Assembly: GCA_900321645.1 (NCBI GenBank)
Contig: ONWZ01000030.1
Span: 1-7,340 of the forward strand
Length of the DNA stretch: 7,340 nt
Direction of reading: 5' to 3'
Source: an uncultured Eubacteriales bacterium
GTDB lineage: Bacteria; Bacillota_I; Bacilli_A; RF39; UBA660
Made by a program: the position numbers and the translations under genes
Notes under the pieces: model-generated
The model's input: only the letters and a program-made list of their open reading frames with translations
What the model was told of the DNA's origin: nothing
Database searches by the model: none
Part shown: positions 1-6,349 of the stretch, one piece after another
How positions within the stretch are numbered: the stretch's first letter is position 1
Layout of the letters: the number at the start of each line of letters is the position of its first letter

Positions 1-1
1 A

Positions 2-1252
2 ATGGATAGAACTTTAAGTTTACTTACTGATACTACTGAGATGACCAACAAGAATGTAACAATAAATATTTATGCTAAAGATGAAATGTTTGATTATTTA
101 ATCTTACCAAATAATAATAAAACAAAAGAAAGAATATCAACTTATGAAGTAAGTAGTAATGGAACATATAAATTTGTAATGTATAATACCAAAGGAGAAT
201 CAAAAGAAAAGAGTATTACGATTAGTAATATCGATAAAGAAAGCCCTAGTGGAAGTTGTTCGGGGTATTATAAAAGTGGCATAAGCCAAATTGAAGTCAA
301 AGCAAATGATAATGTGGGGATAGGAAAATACATAATTGATGGGACTACTTATACCAGTAGTAGTATCAAGTTAAATAAAGAAGTATCAAGTGTCAATATT
401 ACTATCTATGATAAAGCAGATAATAGTAAAGCCATTAGTTGTAATTTAACGGATAAAAATCCTAAGACAACTACCACGACAACTACCACGACAACAACTA
501 AAACAACAATACAAGTAACTACCGGGGTACCATTAACTGATGTTCCAGAAATTAGTTCAAAGTATCCATCGAGAAAATATAATAAGAATATAACGCTAAA
601 TTATTATAAAGGGAAGAAGGGCTTTTCTTATTGGATGTATGTTCCAGACAATGCTACAACCAATTTACCATTAATAATCTTTCTTCCAGGTTACGGTAGC
701 CCTCAAGGCAATGACTATTACATGAACGATCCTGTAAGAAAAGGAGCCGGTATAGCATATGGCCCTATTAGGGATGTAATTGACTATGGCTATTCTTATA
801 ATGCAATTGTTATTCATGCTCAATTACCAAAAGACAATAAAGTATATGATTATATTTCATCATATGTTTCATTAATTGATCGTATCGCAGAAGTTTATAA
901 AATAGATAAGAAAAAAATTAGTGCGATGGGTTTATCACATGGTTGCTATGGTGTAGGTTATTTTGTTGAAAAATATCCCACTTATTTATCGGCAGCGGTT
1001 CCAATGGGATGTAATTTGCAGATTTATGATGCTAAAAAATTCACATCAACACCATTATGGGCTTTCTCAGGTAAAGGAGATGGCTTGAAAGAAATGCCCA
1101 AATTTGTTGATGAAGTAAATTCATTAGGTGGCAATGCCAAATTTACTCATCCAGATGGCGCTCCACATCACCTAATGAAAAAAGAATATTCGGTTTTAAG
1201 AGATAAAAAATATAAAATCATTGACTGGATGATTAGTCAAACAAGAAATTAA
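2..1252 (+). CDS. Secreted Ig-like / alpha-beta hydrolase (esterase or peptidase type), 5' end probably outside window
   Basis: This is the C-terminal 416 residues of what is probably a longer surface protein. The first visible ATG lies at the window edge, without a visible ribosome site or signal peptide, and it falls inside a repeat module, so it is probably internal. Residues 1-82 and 84-152 look like two bacterial Ig-like modules. The first shows NGTYKFVMYN and SITISNID; the second shows NDNVGIGKY and IYDKADN, with Cys86 and Cys147 placed to form a disulfide. A linker with eleven consecutive threonines (156-166) follows. Residues about 200-414 form an alpha/beta-hydrolase resembling predicted peptidases/esterases of the COG4099 or PHB-depolymerase type: oxyanion region FLPGYG (227-232), nucleophile elbow GLSHG with Ser312, probable acid Asp360 in GKGDG, and His389 or His390 in GAPHH. 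A complete triad suggests an active enzyme. Substrate unknown; ester or peptide bonds of host or dietary polymers are possible. No terminator is visible before frr. Confidence 0.8.
   Translation: MDRTLSLLTDTTEMTNKNVTINIYAKDEMFDYLILPNNNKTKERISTYEVSSNGTYKFVMYNTKGESKEKSITISNIDKESPSGSCSGYYKSGISQIEVKANDNVGIGKYIIDGTTYTSSSIKLNKEVSSVNITIYDKADNSKAISCNLTDKNPKTTTTTTTTTTTKTTIQVTTGVPLTDVPEISSKYPSRKYNKNITLNYYKGKKGFSYWMYVPDNATTNLPLIIFLPGYGSPQGNDYYMNDPVRKGAGIAYGPIRDVIDYGYSYNAIVIHAQLPKDNKVYDYISSYVSLIDRIAEVYKIDKKKISAMGLSHGCYGVGYFVEKYPTYLSAAVPMGCNLQIYDAKKFTSTPLWAFSGKGDGLKEMPKFVDEVNSLGGNAKFTHPDGAPHHLMKKEYSVLRDKKYKIIDWMISQTRN
467..490 (+). repeat. Two tandem 12-bp units encoding the poly-Thr linker
   Basis: The unit acaactaccacg occurs twice back to back and is followed by the related acaacaact. 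Each unit encodes four threonines, and together with the flanks it makes the threonine tract between the Ig-like modules and the hydrolase. Such tracts can change length by slippage, which would alter the spacer without breaking the frame. It is a coding repeat, not an array. Confidence 0.85.
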
Positions 1253-1272
1253 TATTAAAAAATAAAAAAGTA

Positions 1273-1301
1273 ATGCAATTTCCTATAAATTATGTTATTA
1301 T
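1273..1301 (+). promoter_or_regulatory. Probable sigma-A promoter of frr, TG-extended -10
   Basis: The -10 TATTAT (1296-1301) is preceded by TG at 1293-1294, giving an extended -10. A weak -35 candidate, ATGCAA (1273-1278), lies 17 bases upstream. Transcription would start near 1307-1308, giving a leader of about 17 bases with the ribosome site AAAGGG (1313-1318) six bases before the frr ATG. In AT-rich DNA a single -10 match is not strong proof; the TG and the position just before frr raise the odds. Confidence 0.5.
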
Positions 1302-1324
1302 ATTAGAGAAAGAAAGGGATATAT

Positions 1325-1867
1325 ATGGATGATATTTTATTAAGTACTGAAGAAAAAATGGAATCTACCATTATTTCGTTAGAAAATAGATTTACTAATG
1401 TTAGAGCAGGTAGAGCTAATCCTAGTATGTTAGATGGTATTGTGGTTGAATACTATGGAGTATCAACACCACTAAAACAATTAGCTAATATTTCAGTACC
1501 AGAAGCTAGACAATTAATGGTTAAACCATTTGATAAATCTATTCTTGGTAGTATTGAAAAAGCCATTTTTGAAGCTAATCTCGGTATTACACCAAATAAT
1601 AATGGTGAATGTATTTTCTTAGTAATACCACCACTTACTGAAGATAGACGTAAAGAACTTGTTAAACAAGTAAAAACGATGGCTGAAGAAGGACGTATTG
1701 CTTTACGTAATATTCGTCAAGATGCTAATACGGCAATTAAGAATTTAAAATTACCTGAAGATGAAGAAAAATATGGTAATGAAGAAGTTCAAGAATTAAT
1801 CAATAAATATAATAAAATTATTGATGACAAATTAAAAGAAAAAGAAAATGATTTGATGACTATATAG
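1325..1867 (+). CDS. frr: Ribosome recycling factor (RRF)
   Basis: RRF works with EF-G after termination to split the 70S ribosome and free the mRNA and deacylated tRNA. The 180-residue length is close to the usual 185. Recognisable family blocks are VRAGRANPSMLDGI (26-39), VEYYG (41-45), ISVPEAR (56-62), the PPLTEDRRKE segment (102-111) and the RNIRQDAN block (128-135). Residues about 1-28 and 104-180 would form the three-helix-bundle domain I, and about 29-102 the small beta/alpha domain II. The start is supported by AAAGGG six bases upstream. In many bacteria frr follows pyrH; here it follows a surface-protein gene and has its own apparent promoter. The next gene starts 17 bases downstream, so the two are probably cotranscribed. 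Confidence 0.97.
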   Translation: MDDILLSTEEKMESTIISLENRFTNVRAGRANPSMLDGIVVEYYGVSTPLKQLANISVPEARQLMVKPFDKSILGSIEKAIFEANLGITPNNNGECIFLVIPPLTEDRRKELVKQVKTMAEEGRIALRNIRQDANTAIKNLKLPEDEEKYGNEEVQELINKYNKIIDDKLKEKENDLMTI

Positions 1868-1884
1868 GTCTAGATGGGGGATTT

Positions 1885-2634
1885 ATGGAACGCAGACCAA
1901 TATATATACCAACAGAAGAAGATATATATAGATTACAACAAATAAAAAATAGTAATGATATTAATAAAGTTGATATTTATGGGTATCTTGTCGCTAAAGC
2001 CGTTGAAAAATTAATTATTGATTTTAATTTTTTAAGGTATAAAGATATCCCCGTCGTAGATATTCCAGAAATAATTCATGGGGTATGTAGTATTTATCCA
2101 AAAGAAGTATATAATTCAGAGATTGCTAAATATGATGCTGATTTATGCCATAAAATACTAAGTCGGAAAATAGATCCTGAAGTAACTAAATTAGATAATT
2201 TAAGCATGTTCGCCCCAAGCGTACAATTTAATCGCACAACCATAAGCATAGTCCTTGATATTTTAGATGATAAATTAAAGGAAAACCCTAAATATCGTTT
2301 CATTTATGATAGTAATGGATTGTTAGATGCTATATTTGGCGTTGATTATCAAGAGTTTTTATCTCAACCATATTATAATAAAGAGAAATTAATTCATCTT
2401 GATCCTATCTATGCAATAAAATTTGATTCTAGAGGATTAATGCCTGAGATTATATCTTCAGACGAAAGACTTATCAATTATCGCCTTGGTTGCTTATTAA
2501 ATGAAGGTATTCGTAAGTATAAAGAAAGATATGATTTAGGTGAATATATCGGCTATGACTATGAAGAAGAAGATATGACTAATCCTAAAAGTAATCAAGT
2601 AAAAAAATTAATTAAATATTTACATATTAAATAA
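1885..2634 (+). CDS. Hypothetical protein, 249 aa, downstream of frr
   Basis: I do not recognise this protein. The ATG is preceded by GGGGGA (1876-1881) at a weak but usable distance, and the gene lies 17 bases after the frr stop, which suggests one transcript. It has no signal peptide, no evident membrane segment, no repeat and no clear catalytic motif. It is mixed alpha/beta and rich in Tyr, Ile, Asp, Glu and Lys, with few cysteines (68, 88 and 203) and an acidic stretch at 218-231 (YDYEEED) before a basic C-terminus. It is therefore probably a soluble cytoplasmic protein. Codon use matches its neighbours, and the frame is intact over 249 codons, so it is likely a real gene. An ordinary translation-linked role is conceivable from the neighbourhood, but nothing in the sequence proves it. 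No terminator is visible between its stop and the T-box leader. Confidence 0.8.
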   Translation: MERRPIYIPTEEDIYRLQQIKNSNDINKVDIYGYLVAKAVEKLIIDFNFLRYKDIPVVDIPEIIHGVCSIYPKEVYNSEIAKYDADLCHKILSRKIDPEVTKLDNLSMFAPSVQFNRTTISIVLDILDDKLKENPKYRFIYDSNGLLDAIFGVDYQEFLSQPYYNKEKLIHLDPIYAIKFDSRGLMPEIISSDERLINYRLGCLLNEGIRKYKERYDLGEYIGYDYEEEDMTNPKSNQVKKLIKYLHIK

Positions 2635-2664
2635 ACGATGATTTGGAAATAGTAATACTAATTA

Positions 2665-2827
2665 TTAATTTATAGAGAGTTAGTGTTTGGTGAAAACTGA
2701 CAATTAATAAAGTATGAATTCACCCAATGAGTTTAAACGTTAACTACGTTACAGTTTTGAGTGTATAACGAAAGTTATAAATAAAGGTGGTACCGCGATA
2801 ATTCGTCCTTTAATTTATAACTTTTTT
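2665..2827 (+). promoter_or_regulatory. T-box riboswitch (tRNA-Phe sensing) controlling pheST
   Basis: T-box leaders bind uncharged tRNA and permit downstream expression when the amino acid is scarce. Visible parts, in order: the AGAGAG stem I motif (2674-2679); a distal hairpin GTTT/AAAC with loop GGTGA (2685-2697); the specifier TTC (2719-2721) in GAATTCACC, which is a Phe codon; the ATGAG motif closing stem I (2727-2731); a stem II region (about 2731-2760); stem III TATAAC-GAAA-GTTATA (2764-2779); and the T-box core with TGGTACCGCG (2788-2797), paired through AAAGG (2783-2787) with CCTTT (2807-2811). The bulge TGGT (2788-2791) can pair with an ACCA end, which fits the A73 discriminator of tRNA-Phe. 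The match of specifier to downstream gene makes the assignment firm. I see no convincing promoter just upstream (TTGGAA at 2643 lacks a good -10), so read-through from the frr unit is possible. Confidence 0.95.
2774..2827 (+). terminator. T-box-associated conditional terminator
   Basis: GTTATAAATAAAGG (2774-2787) pairs with CCTTTAATTTATAAC (2807-2821): 14 base pairs interrupted by one bulged base, followed at once by six T residues (2822-2827). The loop holds the T-box core. The 5' arm reuses the 3' half of stem III, so stem III and the outer part of the terminator cannot form together, while the AAAGG/CCTTT base of the antiterminator is common to both states. Confidence 0.75.
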
Positions 2828-2845
2828 CTATTATAAGGAGGAAAT

Positions 2846-3886
2846 ATGAATAAAGAAAAATTAGATGCCGTTTATGAACAAGGCTTAACTAAAATAGCTA
2901 ATACTAAAGATATTAATGAATTACAAGAAGTACGAAAAGATTTAACTGGTAAAAAAAGTGAATTATCGGAAATACTAAAGAGTATGGGAAGTTTAACTCC
3001 TGATGAACGTAAAGAAGTAGGCTTGAAGGCTACTGAAATAAGAAGAGTTTTCGAAGAAAAATTAGCCGAAAAAGAACAAGCTTTGATCAATTCTAAAAGC
3101 GTTTTAGATGAACCATTGGATTTAACTTTACCAGGAATGAAAATAACTGAAGGGAGCCTTCATCCCGTAACACAAATGTGCTATGATTTAAATGATGCCT
3201 TTTTATCATTAGGTTTTGAAGTGTATGAAGAAGATGATATCAGTAGCGAAAAATTTGCTTTTGATAATTTAAACTTTGCGGCTGATCATCCTGCTAGACA
3301 AATGATGGATACTTATTGGATTGAAGGTACTGAAAATAAAAGTGCTAATGAAAGACTATGTTTAAGACCACACTTAACTGGTGCTTCAGTAAGATATTTA
3401 ATGAAACATGGAGCTCCTGCTAGATTTGTTTATCCAGGTAGAGTATATCGTAACGAAGATGTCGACTCTGGCCATGAAAGAGCCTTCTTCCAATATGAAG
3501 CATTGATAGTTGATAAAAACATTTCATTTTCATCAGGTATGGTTATGATTAAAACCATTCTTGAAAAAGTCTTTGGTAGAGAAATCAAAGTCCGTATGCG
3601 TGAAGGCTTCTTCCCATTCGTTGAACCTGGATATGAAATTGATATGGAATGCCTAGTTTGTGGTGGTAAAGGCTGTAAAGTATGTAAACATAATGGCTGG
3701 TTAGAGATTATGCCGGGTGGCGTAATTCATCCAAATGTGTTAAAATCAGCTGGCTTAGATCCAGAAGAGTGGACTGGTTTCTATATTAATATTGGTTTAG
3801 AAAGGTTAGTAATGATGCGCTATGGTGTCGATGATATTAGACATTTCCATAGTGCAGACATTCGCTTCTTGAAGCAATTTAAGTAG
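2846..3886 (+). CDS. pheS: Phenylalanine--tRNA ligase alpha subunit
   Basis: This is the class II catalytic subunit of the (alpha-beta)2 enzyme that charges tRNA-Phe in the cytoplasm. Its 346 residues are of normal length. Residues 1-85 form the N-terminal coiled coil, which contacts tRNA. The catalytic domain shows motif 1 around HPVTQ (106-110), motif 2 with GRVYRNE (198-204) and FFQYEAL (214-220), FPF (256-258) and motif 3 GLERL (317-321). Gln216, Glu218 and Arg202 keep the expected ligand-binding identities. Several usually invariant positions differ: the THTS motif reads HLTG (176-179), and GFAFG reads GFYIN (311-315), so the two small pocket residues become Tyr313 and Asn315. A CxxC-GGKG-CxxC motif (Cys269, 272, 277, 280) may bind zinc. 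AAGGAGG (2835-2841) supports the start. The T-box leader upstream regulates it, and pheT follows after 10 bases. Confidence 0.96.
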   Translation: MNKEKLDAVYEQGLTKIANTKDINELQEVRKDLTGKKSELSEILKSMGSLTPDERKEVGLKATEIRRVFEEKLAEKEQALINSKSVLDEPLDLTLPGMKITEGSLHPVTQMCYDLNDAFLSLGFEVYEEDDISSEKFAFDNLNFAADHPARQMMDTYWIEGTENKSANERLCLRPHLTGASVRYLMKHGAPARFVYPGRVYRNEDVDSGHERAFFQYEALIVDKNISFSSGMVMIKTILEKVFGREIKVRMREGFFPFVEPGYEIDMECLVCGGKGCKVCKHNGWLEIMPGGVIHPNVLKSAGLDPEEWTGFYINIGLERLVMMRYGVDDIRHFHSADIRFLKQFK

Positions 3887-3896
3887 GAGGTAAAAT

Positions 3897-6320
3897 ATGC
3901 GAGTATCATTAAATTGGATTAAAAAATATATTGATTTACCAAAAGAAATAGATGCCAAACAAATTGCTTATGATTTGACACTACGTACTGTGGAAGTTGA
4001 AGCTGTTGAGAATACTGAAGATAAATTCCACGATATCGTCGTTGGTAAAATTTTGGAAGTAAAAGCTCATCCCAATGCTGATAAATTAAGAATATGTATG
4101 ACTGATATTGGTGAAGACAAACCCGTTCAAATTGTTTGTGGTGGCTCTAACTTGTATGTTGGTGAATATGTTGTTGTATCTAAACCGGGAGCTGAAGTAT
4201 ATTGGCATGGTGAAGGAGAACCAGTTAAAATTGAAGAATCTAAAGTTCGCGGTGAATTATCATATGGGATGATCTGCGGAGCTACAGAAGTATTCTTAGA
4301 AAAATTATTTCCACCTAAAGATATGTATGAAATTGTCGATCTAAAAGGTATCGATTGTAAACCGGGTGATAGTGTTGCTAAAGTTACTGGCTTGGGTGAT
4401 ACCATTTTAGAAATTGATAATAAATCACTAACCAATAGACCAGATTTATGGGGCCATTATGGAATTGCAAGAGAATTATCAGCCATCTACCATGTTCCCC
4501 TAAAAGAGTTGCCTAAAGTAACTATTGATAAAAATTTACCAAAGTATGACATTGAAATAAAAGAACCAACTAAATGTCGTCGTTATGTTGGCGTTGAAAT
4601 TGAAAATGTTTGTGACAAACCATCTCCAATGTGGATGCAAACGCTAATCACTAATTGTGGCATGCGTCCAATTAGTGCAATTGTCGACATTACCAACTAT
4701 GTTATGTTAGCAGTTGGCCAACCAACTCATGCTTTTGATAGGACTCATGTAAGTGGTCATAAAATAATTGTTAGAAATGCTAGAAAAGATGAAGAATTAT
4801 TGCTACTTGATGATAATACGATTAGCCTTACCGAAGATGATCTAGTTATTTGTGATGAACACGATGCTATGTGCTTAGCGGGCATCCGCGGTGGTAAAAA
4901 AGATTCTATCTTACCAGAAACAACTGGTATCTTGCTTGAAGTAGCTAATTTTTCAGCTAGTACCATTAGAAAGAGTGGTAAAAGATTTGATGAAAAAACT
5001 GATTCATCAATTAGATATGAAAAAAACATCGATACTGAAAGAGTAGATGAAGGTTTAAATCTAGCATTAACTTTAATTAAAGAAATCTTCCCAGAAAGCA
5101 AAATTATTGCTTATGGTGATGAATATCCAGTAAAAACCGAAAGAGCAAAAATAGACGTATCTGAAGAATTCTTAAATGTTAGACTAGGTAAAGTTTTACC
5201 TAGAAAGACTATCGAAGATGTTTTAACAACATTAGGTTATGATGTTATATATAAAGATGAAATCTATCATGTTACTGCTCCCGTATGGCGTTCTACTGGT
5301 GATGTGTCAATTAAGGATGATGTTATGGGTGATATCGCAAGGCTTTTGGATTATCAAAGTTTTGAACCCCAACCATTAACTATTAGCTTTGAACATGCCG
5401 TAAGACAAAACAAAGTACTATTAGAAAGAAGATTAAAAGAATATTTAGCTTATCGTTGTGGTTTCAATGAAATATATACTTATCCTTGGATCGATATTAA
5501 GTATATTAATGCCGCCAAGATCGATACGACAAATGCCGTAAGATTAGCAACTCCACCAGCCCCAGAATTAGCTAACTTAAGAAGCTCCTTAATTCCTGGT
5601 ATGCTTGAGGCTATTGCTAAGAATTTAAGATATAATGAATCATTTAGATTATTTGAAATGACCCAAGTATTTGAAAAAGGGGAGTATCATGAATCAACGG
5701 AAGATGAAACCCTTCCAATTCATAAGAAATATTTAATTGGTTCTATCGTTGGTAAAAACCCTAAAGAAATATTCTATGAAATCAAAGGTGTTATTGAAAA
5801 TATAGCTAAATATACTCATATGGAAAAGTTATCATTAACCCAAAAAGAAAAACCATCTTGGGCAGATATCAATGGCTATTTAAATATTACTTTAAATGAT
5901 GAAATCATTGGTAGTTTAGGCTTAGTTTCCTTAGCAACTATGAATGAATCAAAAATCAAACATACTAATGTTGCAATCTTTGAACTTAATGTTGATAAAT
6001 TAAATCCATTACCATCAAGAACTAACAAATTTATCCATTTACCACAAGTACCATTAGTAACTCAAGACTTATCAATTTTAGTAGATGATAATATTACTTG
6101 GGATGAAATAAGTATGTATATTAAGAAAAAAGTATATGAATTAGAATTTGTGGAAGAATATCGTGGTAATCAAGTTCCTGAAGGTAAAAAATCAATTACT
6201 TTACGTGTTAAATTAGGTGATGGTCTTAATACCTTAACATCCGAAGAAATTACTGAAAAAATGAATAGTATTATTAAAACATTAACAAATCAATGTCATG
6301 CCACAATCCGTGAAGAATAA
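3897..6320 (+). CDS. pheT: Phenylalanine--tRNA ligase beta subunit
   Basis: The beta subunit binds tRNA-Phe and hydrolyses mischarged Tyr-tRNA-Phe. The 807 residues give the full domain set. These are the N-terminal segment, the EMAP/OB-fold tRNA-binding domain (about 44-155, with HPNADKLRIC at 58-67 and CGGSN at 81-85), B3/B4 editing domain (about 215-385), B5 domain (about 410-485), catalytic-like core (about 490-690) and the C-terminal ferredoxin-fold anticodon-binding domain (about 713-805, with EYRGNQVPEGKKS at 754-766). Editing-site candidates His278 in GQPTHAFD, Glu348 in LLEVA and Thr368 in KTDSS are present; the position normally Ala in TDAS is Ser370. The segment from Asp174 (DNKSLTNRPDLWGHYG) differs from the commoner TPNRPD version. 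AGGAGG (3885-3890) overlaps the pheS stop, so translation is tightly coupled. It is transcribed with pheS under the T-box and ends at the hairpin at 6319. Confidence 0.97.
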   Translation: MRVSLNWIKKYIDLPKEIDAKQIAYDLTLRTVEVEAVENTEDKFHDIVVGKILEVKAHPNADKLRICMTDIGEDKPVQIVCGGSNLYVGEYVVVSKPGAEVYWHGEGEPVKIEESKVRGELSYGMICGATEVFLEKLFPPKDMYEIVDLKGIDCKPGDSVAKVTGLGDTILEIDNKSLTNRPDLWGHYGIARELSAIYHVPLKELPKVTIDKNLPKYDIEIKEPTKCRRYVGVEIENVCDKPSPMWMQTLITNCGMRPISAIVDITNYVMLAVGQPTHAFDRTHVSGHKIIVRNARKDEELLLLDDNTISLTEDDLVICDEHDAMCLAGIRGGKKDSILPETTGILLEVANFSASTIRKSGKRFDEKTDSSIRYEKNIDTERVDEGLNLALTLIKEIFPESKIIAYGDEYPVKTERAKIDVSEEFLNVRLGKVLPRKTIEDVLTTLGYDVIYKDEIYHVTAPVWRSTGDVSIKDDVMGDIARLLDYQSFEPQPLTISFEHAVRQNKVLLERRLKEYLAYRCGFNEIYTYPWIDIKYINAAKIDTTNAVRLATPPAPELANLRSSLIPGMLEAIAKNLRYNESFRLFEMTQVFEKGEYHESTEDETLPIHKKYLIGSIVGKNPKEIFYEIKGVIENIAKYTHMEKLSLTQKEKPSWADINGYLNITLNDEIIGSLGLVSLATMNESKIKHTNVAIFELNVDKLNPLPSRTNKFIHLPQVPLVTQDLSILVDDNITWDEISMYIKKKVYELEFVEEYRGNQVPEGKKSITLRVKLGDGLNTLTSEEITEKMNSIIKTLTNQCHATIREE

Positions 6321-6349
6321 AAAATAGTTAATTACTTAACTATTTTTTT
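6319..6349. terminator. Bidirectional terminator shared by pheT and the convergent gene
   Basis: AAAAAATAGTTAA (6319-6331) and TTAACTATTTTTT (6336-6348) form a perfect 13-bp stem with the four-base loop TTAC, followed by T to 6349. Because the stem has an A-run on one side and a T-run on the other, it works on both strands. On the plus strand it begins at the pheT stop codon. On the minus strand the loop carries the TAA stop of the pseudouridine synthase gene. Confidence 0.9.

Noticed and set aside
463..511. Short repeats resembling a CRISPR or minisatellite array
   Set aside because: The units are tandem, in frame, without spacers, and encode a threonine linker.
1253..1295. Terminator after the surface hydrolase gene
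   Set aside because: The stretch has A-runs but no inverted repeat followed by a T-run.
2094..2303. Open frame on the minus strand inside the hypothetical gene
   Set aside because: It is antisense to an intact plus-strand gene with a better start and context, and its product has no recognisable features.
2643..2671. Promoter for the T-box leader (TTGGAA with TAATTT)
   Set aside because: The -10 is poor and there is no TG extension; in such AT-rich DNA this match is not better than chance, so it was not listed.
2716..2718. GAA as an alternative T-box specifier (Glu)
   Set aside because: The codon in the normal specifier position is the adjacent TTC, which agrees with the downstream pheS and with the TGGT bulge matching the tRNA-Phe discriminator.
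2872..3090. Open frame on the minus strand inside pheS
   Set aside because: It is fully antisense to a confidently identified gene; its Ser/Leu-rich product is typical of a reverse-strand shadow of helical coding sequence.
4127..5101. Two minus-strand open frames (4127-4435 and 4757-5101) inside pheT
   Set aside because: Both lie antisense to conserved pheT domains, lack promoter or ribosome-site support and have no family features.
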